Part shown: piece after piece, positions 35,811 to 47,067 of the stretch
Numbering within the stretch: position 1 is the first letter of the stretch
How the letters are laid out: each line of letters starts with the position of its first letter
Notes under the pieces: generated by a model
What the model was told of the DNA's origin: nothing
The model's database searches: none
Seen by the model: the letters and a program-made list of their open reading frames with translations, nothing else
Assembly (NCBI GenBank): GCA_964023205.1
Contig: OZ026835.1
Coordinates: 43,311,083-43,375,082, forward strand
From: Lutraria lutraria
Taxonomy: Eukaryota; Mollusca; Bivalvia; Venerida; Mactridae
Direction of reading: 5' to 3'
Length of the DNA: 64,000 bases
Position numbers and translations under genes: made by a program

Positions 35811-36050
35811 CCAAGGGTGATCAAAGGACTACCAGTCTAAAGGCTCTGCTTCCGATTTGTCAGGATGCTTTTCAGTGTCCCCATCCCAAGTACTGGGCCA
35901 AGTACTGTGTATATAAAATCACAGAAAACGTGTATAAGTGTTTACCCCTGGACAAGATGAACCAGAAAAACTTCTAAATGAGAGCTAAGGGAATAAATGA
36001 CTGGTTCTCACTATGACCAAAGCTGTTGAATGGCTATAAAACAACATACA
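35811..36050 (+). repeat. SINE (family 1), decayed head
   Basis: CAGTGTCCCCATCCCAAGTA, GGGCCAAGTACTGTGTATAT and GATGAACCAGAAAAAC belong to the family 1 body. The tRNA-like head is barely recognisable. Confidence 0.6.
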
Positions 36051-37140
36051 TATAGTAATATTCTGCTACCTTAGCACGCCCATTTAACTCAGAACGAGTG
36101 TAATTTATCCTTCGAAAAAAATTGTGAGGAACTTCCGTTGTGAGCACCTATATTGTATGTCACCAATGTAAGTGTTTCCAAAATTTTGAAGAATACAGGC
36201 CTTTGTGTAAAATATTGAAATGCAGTTAGCTAGCTTTGGGTTTTCGGGTAAAGATATTGCATGTTGGTGGACAATTTGATGGTAAAACTGTACGATGCAG
36301 TCACTCGGGGTGGCTTGAAAACTAGAATGAACTTCTCGCCTGACCAAATAAAACATCCAAAAACGTCAATCCTGGTCATTATTGTGAGTTTAACGGACGT
36401 GCTTAGGTTGGACTTTCACATTCTTATTCATATCATCCTTGGTCAAACTTTATTTTATGATTTTTATAAGTCTCGAGTGGCCTTCAACACAAAAACCATC
36501 CGACCAATAACTAGTGAACGATTTGACCTAAGGTCCTCAGAGTTAGTTATCACATTTTTATGATCCCTATTGATTTTAAGTTCGGTAGGTCAAGACCAAA
36601 CGATCCAACTGGCCTTTTGGGAGCATCTGTGTTTCACAAACAACTTGTGCTAATTTGTATACATGTTTTGAAATGTGTACGTGTTGTTCATAGTGTAAGC
36701 AATCTTTATCAATATTTTAAGTGCAATTCCAAAGGAACTTCTGTTTTATATTAAGTCATTAAGTTTACAGAACTGAACATCGTTTTCGAAAAGTTGTTGC
36801 CCTTAAATGCATGTACGTTATGAAGAACAAAATGCCATCCATGTCTGTAAGATTAATGTAAGTCATGTTAAGTAATGAATCTAATTAGAAAGGGTTCATT
36901 CAGATGATCTATCTGATTTCTAAGACAAACTCCTTAAAAGTATGAATTGTCTCCCTTGGAAGTAACTGTTGAGAAAATTTTATTATAATCACCGCCTGTA
37001 TGCATTTCATCTCTCCAAGCAATTAAAATGGCTGTCTAACAGATGAAGAACTAAGTGACAAGTTTATAACACGAACATTTTGACTGCATACATTTTGACG
37101 CAATAATTATTTACTATTAAAAAAGCTTGGACTGCCAGTC
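36051..37140. other. Non-coding, nothing recognised
   Basis: An open frame of 100 codons at 36261-36563 has no recognisable motif and no splice partners. I treat it as chance. Confidence 0.4.
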
Positions 37141-37204
37141 TTTAAGATCAGGGGGCGCAATGCAATGTAGCGAAAGTTGATAATTAAGCGACGCTTTTGA
37201 GAAA

Positions 37205-37260
37205 GTTAGTAAGATGGCGGACTAAATGTGATATTTTTGTGCAAAAATGGATACGTTTTC
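37205..37260 (+). promoter_or_regulatory. Possible first exon/promoter element with AAGATGGCGG
   Basis: AAGATGGCGG (the YY1-type initiator motif found at many animal promoters) is at 37211-37220. It is followed by ATGGATACGTTTTCG and a good donor, GTAAGT, at 37261. A matching acceptor, CGTTTCAG, ends at 38111, but splicing the two gives only about 24 codons before a stop. This could be the dead first exon of the zinc-finger remnant downstream. Confidence 0.25.
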
Positions 37261-37309
37261 GGTAAGTTTGAACATTTTATTACATTACTGGATATAAAGT
37301 ATATGCGCA

Positions 37310-37818
37310 TCAGGTGGCCGCCGGTTTTAAGAAAGCACACAACTTAAGTTCATGAACATAGCTTTTGTGGTTTGGGAGCCAGCTCCGGAACAATTTCTGA
37401 AGTTGGAAGTTGTTGACCTTATTGAAACGCTCATAGTGTAAATTTGAATCATCTGAAGGGTACATTTGGTGTCTGCCTTTTTTGTAGCAATTTGTCAGGT
37501 CCCTCACTACCAATTTTCTCTTTTTTAGGTACTTTTTTGAGAATGTTGATAACTTCAAGCTGATTTTAGAGAATGTAGGCCAAATTAATTATTGATTTTA
37601 TCAATGATGTATGCTAACTTATGGTGGCAATTTTGGTAGCTTGGAAGTTTATTTATGCACGGATAGAAGTATAGCATTTCCCCGCATATTTGATACTGTT
37701 CTCTGTCCGGCAATGTAATCAAAGTTTGTACGACGAATATCCTTGTTGATCTATCAGAAATTGTCCAGCTGATCAGCTCTTGCATAGCTAATGGAAATAT
37801 CCACATTTTACTCATCAT
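37310..37818 (-). pseudogene. Possible decayed C2H2 zinc-finger coding sequence
   Basis: On the - strand I read KLFRSWLPNHKSYVHELK, preceded by SNLHYERFNKVNNFQ, and further upstream YQICGEML ... NCHHK. The spacing F-x-x-x-L-x-x-H-x4-H and the linker-like run fit C2H2 fingers, but most zinc-binding cysteines are missing. It faces the opposite way to the remnant at 38146. The assignment is weak. Confidence 0.35.
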
Positions 37819-38145
37819 ATACTCCGATGTGAATAGTTTATGATGAATAATTTCAGGTCTAAAATTTCCAAAAAGTTGTTTGATAGGTTTCTTTCTATTT
37901 CTAGTACATTATTTGAACACTTATTTGGTTAAAATGGAAATATACGTTACCGAGGGTAACAGTTCTCCTCGGTTTCCCGCAGAGACAGAATTTTCCGTCT
38001 AAACCTCATGAAACCTCATAAATTTAGAACTCATAGGCTCCAGCTAATATGTCCTGTTTGTTTTACAATGTGTACTGAACAATAATAAAGAATGCTTTTA
38101 TTTCGTTTCAGTCACATACCATGATGTCCGAGGAACAAACCGCCA

Positions 38146-38413
38146 CATCTATTCGAGTGCAGCATATGTGAAAAGAAATAGACTTATTCTTTAAAAGCTC
38201 ATGTTTTTGGGTTTGGAATTTGATGACGTGCAGTGTAAATGTAGCTAACAGTTTACAAACCAGTATTATTTGTCCCCATGTCGTCAAAGAAATCATGAAG
38301 AGAGTAAAATACGTGGTGTTTGTCAACAGTCTTTTAGCACAAATTTTACTCAGCAAAGACACCAAGAGCGCTACCATGCTGACAAGTGCCATGAAGATGC
38401 CAACTTCATCGAC
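38146..38413 (+). pseudogene. C2H2 zinc-finger pseudogene fragment
   Basis: Three finger remnants follow each other. The first is FECSICEKK, then an in-frame stop, then TYSLKAHV. After a frameshift comes CKCS, a stop, then QFTNQYYL ... RQRNH. The third is GVCQQSFSTNFTQQRHQERY then H, with C-x12-H-x4-H intact and an Arg (CGT) where the first Cys (TGT) should be. The acceptor CGTTTCAG ends at 38111. Stops and shifted frames show it is dead. Confidence 0.55.
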
Positions 38414-38459
38414 TAATACTGTATGCTATATCGTTACCTTTTATACATACAGTTAGTGA

Positions 38460-39240
38460 TTACAATGATTTAACTGTGATTATGTTTACATTTACTGACA
38501 ACAGGACCTGTTTTCTAATCATTTTATTTGCAATATATAACAATGATCTCTACAATAAAGATAATAAGTAAACGGTTGTTCATTTTGTATTATAGTGTCC
38601 TTAAAACAATGTGCATTTAATTGTCCTAACGCACAACATACGACAACTTAGAATTGTTCTGTCTTTGTTCATATGAAAAGATGTCGGTGTATACATCAGT
38701 AGCTGTTCAAGCTTGTCATTACTTATTCCTAGTCAAAGTGAAGTTATCACTTAGTAGTGCTGGTGCTCTGACTGTATCCCTCTTGGTCTGTCTTTCCAGG
38801 AAGTGATACTGTCATGTTTAGGCTTCGATTTGTGTTTTTTTTTCATATTGTTCTTGGAATAAAGCGCCGGCCATGATTTCTTCGTGAAGACCATGGTTTC
38901 TGAAATAAAGACCACAAGAGAAATTTATTTGAGTACATAAAAATATAATGTATTATTACTTAGTATAAGTTATAGCTTGCAGACAACGTAACACACCCAT
39001 GTTGTTAATTTGCCTAAGTTTGCTGTACTGGTCACTGCACCATGAGATGCTTACTTTGTTTCGATTAGAAAAAATATCTGCTTGTGATTAGAATACATGT
39101 ACTTAAAACGATAATTAAACATGTATATAGTGATGCGACTTCATATAGTTATAACACACAGTCATCATAAGTTACGTTGTGCCCCCTGAAAAAGTCACTG
39201 CGTATAATATTTCTGTATTTCGCTCCTATGTGTGAAATGC
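38460..39240. other. Non-coding; upstream region of PH-like gene 1
   Basis: AT-rich; nothing recognised beyond the promoter elements listed separately. Confidence 0.4.
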
Positions 39241-39263
39241 GTGCCTTCTTATAATAAATGATG

Positions 39264-39305
39264 TCATACGCATGTCGCCCACTGAGACGGGAGCAGCTAT
39301 TTAAG
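39264..39305 (+). promoter_or_regulatory. Core promoter of PH-like gene 1
   Basis: TCATACGCATG (39264) and a TATA-like TATTTAAG (39298-39305) lie about 107 nt before the start codon. The same TCATACGC(GC)AT motif sits at nearly the same distance above the TATA box of the paralogue. TGATGTCA overlaps the motif. Confidence 0.5.
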
Positions 39306-39411
39306 CCAATACTGTATGCAACCAAATCAGACGCCAGAGTAAACAGACTTGACAACACATAAGATAATATTTGCTTATAGCAGCATAAATCTTCTACAGT
39401 TCTACAAATCC

Positions 39412-39843
39412 ATGATGCAGACATCGCTGATGCCACCGGCTGCGGTACATACTCGCCGTCGTGATTCTACCGAAATCGATGTAAAAAGTGGAGAAATATT
39501 TATTAAACAGAAACATGGTGCTGTTGGGAAGACATCTCGCAGTAAGATGTATATGACAGTGTTTAAGAATGATTACGAACATCACGCTCAAATTTACACA
39601 GATCAAGACCACAGGTTTTCGTTCGGCTATTTCAGCCTCAGGAAATGTGAGGTTCGTGCAAATGAAGAAGAAATGACGCTTTCGATAAACAGCCAACAGA
39701 CAAACTCCCGTGGACTATTCTTTGAAGTGAAGACCATAGAGGAAGTTCGAGAATGGCTAGTGTCTCTCACACCAAACGCAGATTTGTGCCATGACGGATC
39801 CGATTTTTCGCCATGTTCCTCTCCAATGGTAAGGAAAAAGTAA
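39412..39843 (+). CDS. Single-exon PH-like domain protein 1 (143 residues), paralogue of 47178-47615
   Basis: I do not recognise a named family. Residues about 15-125 look like one PH-type domain: RDSTEIDVKSGEIFI, then SRSKMYMTVFKNDYEHHAQI, FGYFSLRKCEV, SLSINSQQ-like strands, and a C-terminal helix VREWLVSL with the Trp that PH domains keep. No signal peptide, no membrane segment. The frame continues 21 codons upstream without ATG (it would start at TTG), so ATG at 39412 (or the next codon) is the start. The gene is uninterrupted and follows a TATA-like box. AATAAA-type signals occur at about 40270. By eye about half the residues match the paralogue, including EHHAQ, SLRKC and SKMYM. Function unknown; phosphoinositide or protein binding is only an inference from the fold guess. 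Confidence 0.75.
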   Translation: MMQTSLMPPAAVHTRRRDSTEIDVKSGEIFIKQKHGAVGKTSRSKMYMTVFKNDYEHHAQIYTDQDHRFSFGYFSLRKCEVRANEEEMTLSINSQQTNSRGLFFEVKTIEEVREWLVSLTPNADLCHDGSDFSPCSSPMVRKK

Positions 39844-40355
39844 AATGTATTGAAATGAAGTTTAGAAATGACAATGAACTAACGCAAGAACTATGTTTTC
39901 GTATTAAGGTCTGTGATATTTCTTATTTGGATATGGAAGGACACATTTGATCAATTTGTTGGACATACCATAACGGTTTATGTACAGAAAAGTGTCTCCA
40001 CCTGTATATACATGTAAATGCCTTGATTTGTTATTAATTGCATATGTAACATACATGAATATTAAATCGAGTTTACCTTTATGCTAATGTTGTTATATTT
40101 TTCAAGTAGATGATCACAAGATGTATGAAAAGATTGTAGAATATGTATATTTTGTATTTACATCAAATTTGCTGTAGAAGTTACAAGTTGGTGCATAAAA
40201 TTAAACACCACATGTTTTAGGTATGACGTCAATTTTGAAACATTCTATTGGTTTGTTGTTGAGAGAAAAATAAATTTTAAAAAGATATCAAACATATTCC
40301 AACTAAAACGTAACAGCTCATCTGAATAAACATACATATATACATTTGTGCAAAA

Positions 40356-40360
40356 GAATT

Positions 40361-40406
<46 letters not shown>

Positions 40407-40534
40407 CCAACCAACCAACCAACCAACCAACCAACCAACCAACCAATCAACCAACCAACCAACCAACCAACCAATCAACCAACCAACCAACCAACCAACC
40501 AACCAAACAATCAATCAATCAATCAATCAATCAA
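40356..40534. repeat. Tetranucleotide microsatellite (AATC/AACC)
   Basis: Runs of AATC flank a core of AACC with a few AATC interruptions, about 44 units. The open frame across it is trivial. Confidence 0.95.
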
Positions 40535-40935
40535 CGCAGGTGTACATATAAATAGCAATTTTGTGCATTTGTGATGATGACGAATAAATATTGTTAATAA
40601 ATTGTATTTGAATGTTGTTCACATAATTTAAGCGTACTAATTCATGGGTATAAAATGAGTACATAATCTAATACAAAAATACAGAATTCATTAAACAATA
40701 ATAATCATGGGTACAAACAAATACCAATATACAGCGGAATTAACTTCATGAATTTAAGAAGCATATTTGTACAGAAACTTCTGCAACTAAACGACATTAA
40801 TAAGCCATCAACGCAAAGGCGTCCGACACATTTTTTTGAAGTGTAAAGAATATACAACAGTTTACTGTATATAGATACAAGAGGTTTTACTTTAAACACC
40901 AAGGCCACGCGCTCATCAGCTAGTGTTAGCTTAAT

Positions 40936-41031
40936 GCAATCTCTACCCAGAGTTGTCGTTCCTTTCCAATCCACACATACCTCGTTTAATAGTGTGAGCG
41001 TAGCGGGAACGACAACTCTGGGTAGAGATTG
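40936..41031. repeat. 26-bp perfect inverted repeat with 44-bp loop
   Basis: CAATCTCTACCCAGAGTTGT then CGTTCC (40936-40961) is the exact reverse complement of 41006-41031. The surrounding 40560-41250 shows nothing else recognisable. Confidence 0.8.
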
Positions 41032-41469
41032 AGCTTTATGACGTAGTCGCTTTTTATAGATTGCCAAACTCAGCCACTGACCCACTGGCTCGACAGCGTT
41101 GCCCACAATTTGAACAAATGTTGTGTCAATAATTTGTGTGCGTCTACCACATTAATAGGCAGAAATATGTAAATTTGATACCTTATAGACAATTATGTGT
41201 TTGGATTATTCAAGGACATTCGACGCAGTTTCTCATTAAAATGAATAATTTTACAGCCTTATATTTCTACTTAAAAACATTCTTAAAAAATAAATAACAC
41301 CATCAGTTAGAGATATATATCCCAGTATAGTTTGTAGAGTTCGTGGACTAACATTCCTTGTTCTTGTTCCCATTACCTTAATATCTAAGGGAAGCAACTC
41401 GAACTGACTTTTGAATCCAAAGTAAATTTTCCCACGGTCCTCAGACACATCTTTAAATAATATCGTTTT

Positions 41470-41496
41470 TGGACTTGATTTTATCAAAATCAAGTC
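41470..41496. repeat. 27-bp palindrome
   Basis: GGACTTGATTTT, ATC, AAAATCAAGTCC: perfect 12-bp arms with a 3-nt loop. It lies within an open - strand frame (41251-41625) that I cannot assign. Confidence 0.75.
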
Positions 41497-41639
41497 CTTT
41501 GTAATCGTCGACTTATATTTTGTCGCTGGACTCCATAACAGCTTGGTTAAAAGAATGCCATATAAAGGAAATAGTACGCAACTAAATGGTGTGTTTATAT
41601 AGAAGTATCTGGAATATTCCCCCAATTAAGTGTGTCAGA

Positions 41640-42810
41640 TCTAAATATATTTCAAATCATTTTATTGTAACTACATGGAAAGAGTCATGTATCTAAATAA
41701 GTGCTTGTCGGTAGATACATGAGATATTCAAATGCGTAGAATTGAAACCGCGTATTCACTGTCCAATGAAATTTCTTGCCGTAAAAGTAGTTCTACTTTC
41801 GGTTTTCGTTCGATAGTTCAGAAACAACTCTACGGACGTATTCATGCATTTGCAACAATCTACCATCGATGTTTGTGTTTGGTGCCCTTCTAACATTTCT
41901 TGATATTACAAAGCGAATTTTTATCTTATCGTATTTCCGTGATATTTACACCAACTAGTGTTAGTTTGATGACGGAATCGCTATTTAAAGACTCGCTCCC
42001 CGCAGTGGCTAGTTGCAAAGCGTAGCCGGTGTGGGAAGTATTATTTATCAAAGGTTGAATGTTTAAACTGCGGCTTACGAATAATAATTCGAGTCGCTAA
42101 ATACGAACATAAATTACTGGATACGTGCTTTTAAAAATTGCTGTTTAAGAGTTCCTTTTACGCCAGATTATTTAGAATTACATAATCACGTCTAAATTTC
42201 AGACTTTTTTCATCTTAAAATTTTAGCAAATGGACTATAGTAAAGCCTTAGCGTATGTCATTTACCATAGTACATGCATATGACCTGCATTACAATATGA
42301 ATGAAAAATCGGTCCGTAATTTTAAATGTTAAAATATTTGTATGGGCTCGAACGATGTGGGTACACATTTCTCTCTTTTGCCTCGTACGGTAAAAATCAA
42401 GTCCGACAGTACTTTCAGTACTTTGATTATGATTATAATCAGCTAAATAAATGTTTGACTTTTAGATAGGGATATTAGTAAGGATGTTAAATTAATCATT
42501 TGAGGCAGAAAAACAGGAAAATGAAGTCAGAATCACATTTTGTGTTTTTTTAATAAGGGAGATAATTTGAACGTAGTGGTATGGTAATTTGGTGCAAAAT
42601 TCTCCGTGATGTGAAAATAATTTCTTCAATATTTCTTAGATTCTTTGTCTTAGGATGATATTAATGTCATATTTATAAAGAGTTATCTTTAAATAGGCTA
42701 TACAAATAGAAAAAATATCGAATTTCAGAATTTGAATTTGAACAATATTATAAGCATTTGAGTGAAAGTTGTTCTTTTCATATTTTTTCCATTTTCTATT
42801 TACCCATGTT
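41640..42810. other. Non-coding, nothing firm
   Basis: CTATTTAAAGACTCGCTCC at about 41981 recalls the TATA-like box of PH-like gene 1, but no coding sequence follows it. Confidence 0.35.
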
Positions 42811-42813
42811 GTT

Positions 42814-43060
42814 ATATCCCGGCAAACGAAGTTTGAGAGGGGGTATATTGGAGTTAGTCTGTCGGTCGGTCGGTCGATTGGTCCGCCCGCATGCAGTATC
42901 ACAAGTTTGTGGAGTGTACTTCTTCCGCATTCCTTTTAAAAGCGATTTGAATGAAAATAATATGTTATCTCTATGAAGTGTTGATGTGCAAGAAAATGAT
43001 CCACACATTCCAGAGTTATGTGCCCTTGAAATTTATTCCGAATAAGAAAAGATGTTATGA
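42814..43060 (+). repeat. Helentron-like element, type C, right end uncertain
   Basis: ATATCCCGGCAAACGAAGTT then TGAGAGGGGGTATAT repeats the opening hairpin of 11594. It is followed by CTGTCGGTCGGTCGGTCGAT and CCAGAGTTATGTGCCC. The CTAGTT terminus is not seen. Confidence 0.6.
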
Positions 43061-44330
43061 ACCCCCTTAGATAGGTACCTACACATTATAATAGGGCAAG
43101 CTACGCCCTTGGCTTGTAGATTTCACCCAATGACTGGAGGGCTTTCCTCTGAATCATCCAATAGAATGAAGGATTTCTTATCTATAATTAATACATGATG
43201 CCAAGAAATATAGGTCAAACGTGAGCCAGACACTTTCTGGGATCTCTATCCGAAGAAAAGCAACAACTAACGCTATTCCGAATACGGGGGCTATATTCGG
43301 TTGATACAGCTCCCCGGGGAAAACGATTGAGGAAAGGATCACTAAATACTAGGGTGTGACACAACACGACTTCGATACATTAAAGTTTGCAACATTTTAT
43401 AAGCCGCAACATACTAGTAGCTAAATATTGCAGCAGCGCCTAGATCCAAAGTTATAAACATTTATTTTTAAACATAAACTGTTAAACTAAAAAAGAAAGC
43501 ATTTATGTTGATTTTTACAAGAAATGACGTCATGACATCTGATTTTAGGCAGACGTAATTTTGTGCGCAATTCGCCATTTTTAACTGTTTTATTTAGCGT
43601 TTTATATCAACACAGTCATGCTATTCAAATGACTCGAGCGCCGCATAGCGCTACTGGTTGTCATAGAAACATTAATATGTGCAATTCAAAGCGAAACATC
43701 GTAAAAAATTGCAAAACCACGAAATAGAATATGAATAGTAGTTTGTCTATGCGAAATTTCATTCAGTTAACCTAAAGGACTTTGGAGTTATGAGAAAAGT
43801 GTACATATTTAATGGACAACCCTGCGTATATATACGCAGATTTTCATTTGTTCCTTTTTGATTTTAATTATATAATAATGTTTGTAATTCAAATTGTTAT
43901 ACATCGTATATTTTTTTTTCACCAAGTGTCATCCTGAGTATATATATACATGTACTGGTACATCTAAAAAATTATTAGTATTATATGTCATTAAATGTAT
44001 TATTCTAGTCTTTGTAACTATGTGTTTTTAAAACATTAATATATTGTATTGTACCATACCATGTGTTTTATACGCTGAATAAATCTACCTATCTATCCGA
44101 ACATGAGGTTGATAACATCTTGACATGGCGAACTATGTTCATATCTTGGAGTGATGAACTTCATCAAATGTCGGCATGATGCACAGTCCTAAAATAATGA
44201 CATCATGCACAGTCCTATGTTGGCAGTCTTCAAACATTTGCATGATGAACAATTCTATTTTGTCCATATTTCTGTCCCCATCAGTACATTCGGTGCTTTT
44301 ATTATTTGACAAAGTTAAAACCAATTCTCA
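43061..44330. other. Non-coding, nothing recognised
   Basis: It contains two adjacent copies of ATGATGCACAGTCCTA near 44176-44216 (first copy) and a (TA)-rich run. No gene. Confidence 0.4.
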
Positions 44331-44334
44331 GCAG

Positions 44335-44500
44335 TCGGTCGGGTTTTTTCCCGCCTACCGAAGAGCTACCATTAACCTTCCGCCTACGAACATAGTACCA
44401 ATTTTTCAGTTCAATGGCATAAATAGAAAAAAATCAAATATTACGTGCATTCAAGTCAAAATCAGATGGCTATGTAAAATTATAAACGAGCAATACAAAA
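44335..44500 (+). repeat. Duplicated segment, copy A left part
   Basis: AAGAGCTACCATTAACCTTC, TATTACGTGCATT and ATAAACGAGCAATACAAA match 49745-49895. Copy A is split here; its right part resumes near 45960 after about 1.45 kb that includes the foldback element. Confidence 0.75.
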
Positions 44501-44789
44501 CAGTAATAACAAGAAAAAACTATAACGAAACGTTATGGGTAGACGAATTACAAGAAGCATTGGTATATGTTTTTTTGTATGAAGTTGCTTTTTTCATAAA
44601 GGATATTGACAGTATATTCTATTCAATCCTCCATTATGGAGAGTATAACATATGTAGATGTTACGAATGATACACACATATTGATAATCATAAGTATTTG
44701 ACAAATGAATAAATTAAATGCTAACAAATTCACCATGATCTGCTAGGATACAACTACATTGAACTTCAAATAACATTTTCGATATTATG

Positions 44790-45688
44790 TATGGTGGCTG
44801 ATTTCTGCCATTTCATATCTTCGTGTGTTCGCCCCCAAAAGTCGAAGCACGCCGACACGAACACACGATAAATTGATCATTTGTCGTGTCTTCGCCTTCG
44901 ACCTTAGAGGGCGAACACACGAAGACACGAAATATTGAAGGCGAAATAACGAAATTTTGATAGGCGAACACACGAAATCTACTCTTGTAGAGTTTCGTGT
45001 CGGCGGGTATGAAATTGTCGTATCGGCGCCCTTATTTGTCGTGTGTTCGTGTTTTCGCCTCGAAGGGCGAAGACACGACGACACGAAACATTGAACATTA
45101 TCGTGTCGTCGTGCCGGCGTGCTTCGCCCCGAAGGACGACGACACGAACGCACGATAATGTGCAAGGTTTCGTGTCGTCGTGTCTTCGCCTTCCGGTTGA
45201 CATGCGCAGAACCATTACACATATTATTGAATTGCAAAACTATTATACGATGGACTAGATTTAATGTTCTGCGCATGTCTACCGGAAGGCGAAGACACGA
45301 CGACACGAAACCTTGCACATTATCGTGCGTTCGTGTCTTCGTCCTTCGGGGCGAAGCACGCCGGCACGACGACACGACAATGTTCAATGTTTCGTGTCGT
45401 CGTGTCTTCGCCTTTCGAGGCGAAAACACGAACACACGACAAATAAGGGCGCCGATACGACGATTTCATACCCGCCGACACGAAACTCTACAAGAGTAGA
45501 TTTCGTGTGTTCGCCTATCAAAATTTCGTTATTTCGCCTTCAATATTTCGTGTCTTCGTGTGTTCGCCCTCTAAGGTCGAAGGCGAAGACACGACAAATG
45601 ATCAATTTATCGTGTGTTCGTGTCGGCGTGCTTCGACTTTTGGGGGCGAACACACGAAGATATGAAATGGCAGAAATCAGCCACCATA
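44790..45688. mobile_element. Foldback element, 899 bp, arms about 428 bp, 44-bp centre
   Basis: The two arms (44790-45217 and 45262-45688) are almost perfect reverse complements. Both ends read TATGGTGGCTGATTTCTGCC inward. ATTATG directly flanks both sides (44784-44789 and 45689-45694), a likely 6-bp target duplication. Each arm is itself made of short repeats such as CGAAGACACGACGACACGAA and GGCGAACACACGAA, so it can pair locally as well as across the element. Open frames up to about 216 codons occur on both strands because of the composition, with no protein-like content. The layout recalls Drosophila FB elements; no transposase is present. Confidence 0.88.
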
Positions 45689-45959
45689 ATTATGCCACAT
45701 AACAACTTATCTAGGTCAACATCACAGATCAATGCCTGCATGATTTACTTATCTATCAACTACTTGTAATAACAAAAGAGCAGACGAACAGATTCAGTCA
45801 AACATGACAGGTTACGCGACGAATAGCCAGTCCAATGATTGACCAACCAAAATGACCGACATCATCATTAACCAATCAAATGTCCAGGATTACCCAAACA
45901 AGTAATAGACACTATCCTATATACCCGCAAACAACTAGAATAAACACATACCTATGACT

Positions 45960-46565
45960 AAAATTCGTCTAGAAATTTCTAAACAATTCTCTACCTCGGG
46001 GTACTATGTACAGTATTTACGATCAGTACACACATTTCGAGGAACTATAACGTCAGTATTTACGATCAGTACACACATTTCGAGGAACGATGACGTCGGT
46101 ATTTACGATCAGTACACACATTTCGAGGAACGATAACGTCAGTATTTACGATCAGTACACACATTTCGAGGAACGATGACGTGCTTTATATGCTAATTTA
46201 GTCTGGTTCCTAGCTTCTATTGTAAACATAAGTCAAATGAAGTCATCATTAAATTCAAGGACGTTGCGATAATAACGGTGAGTCAACCAGATATTCATCG
46301 GAAAATTTAATGTTTATAACATGCAACGTTTTCTTTAAGCGTGTCTTTGTGGTCTGTTTTACTTAGTACACAAAGGGGACAGGTAATGTAGACTATAAAT
46401 GCGAATTGCTAAACTACTTTTGGTGACTTTAAAAACTGCATGGCGGGTGTAGTTCTCTAAAGGCGTAGTTCTTTGGTCAGTTCAGCCCAATACCCCTAGT
46501 AAAATTCAACTTTTGACTGCTTTGCAGTTCCAAACAACAGCAGAACCTTCAGAGCTTAGATTTAT
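45960..46565 (+). repeat. Duplicated segment, copy A right part
   Basis: It matches 49900-50465 through CTAAACAATTCTCTACCTCG, AACGGTGAGTCAACCAGATA, TGCTAAACTACTTTTGGTGA and TTTGACTGCTTTGCAGTTCC. A 43-bp unit is amplified in this copy only. Confidence 0.8.
46012..46183. repeat. 43-bp tandem repeat, four copies
   Basis: The unit is GTATTTACGATCAGTACACA then CATTTCGAGGAACGATAACG then TCA. Two units contain GATGACGT, a CRE-like core. Copy B of the duplication (near 49930) has one unit. Confidence 0.9.
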
Positions 46566-46750
46566 GTTAGGGGGTACGAACATTAGCCCCCTGGACATTT
46601 GTCCCTGTGAAAATTGGTCAGGTGGACATTTGAACCCCCAGGGGAAATGGTATGTAGGGCCTTTGGCCCCCAGTGCTTATTTCTTAGTGGACATTTGTCC
46701 CCAAATGTTTATTTTTCAAGTGGACATTTGCCCCCCCCCCCCCCCCAAAA
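46565..46750. repeat. Copy of the 'GGACATTTGCCCCC' repeat
   Basis: CTGGACATTTGTCCC, GGTGGACATTTGAACCCCCA and GTGCTTATTTCTTAGTGGAC are the direct-repeat half of the element at 34190-34563. It ends in a C-run (about 46730-46746). Confidence 0.7.
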
Positions 46751-47067
46751 AAAATATATTTTATATTACATTGTTTTTTAAAAATACTTAAAAAATAAAC
46801 ATTGGGGGCATATACTGTGTGTCATAGATATATATGACATGTCCAAAAAGAATATGACATTTGAACACATACGTAAACAGTGCTTTACGTCCAATATTAG
46901 GTAGCTTTTTATGCTGGTTTTAGATGCTTATTTGACTGCCTGAAATAACTCTTCATTAACACATCAAAAATACTAAATGCCATGAATAGCTCGGAGAACT
47001 CCTTAAATGGCCAGTCGCTAAATAATTATTACCTTATATGGTTTCATCAACAACTCCAATGTCGCTT

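Noticed and set aside
36261..36563. 100-codon + strand frame
   Set aside because: No motif, no homologue known to me, no promoter or splice support.
40346..40555. INQS/TNQP repeat open frame
   Set aside because: A tetranucleotide microsatellite translated.
40705..41106. 133-codon - strand frame
   Set aside because: It runs through the 26-bp inverted repeat. No motif recognised and AT-rich ends.
41251..41625. 124-codon - strand frame
   Set aside because: No recognisable motif, a palindrome inside it, and no splice or promoter signals. Treated as chance.
44785..45702. Several arginine-rich open frames on both strands, up to 216 codons
   Set aside because: They are by-products of the foldback element's CGAAGACACGA repeats. 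Mirror-image frames occur in both arms, and no domain is present.
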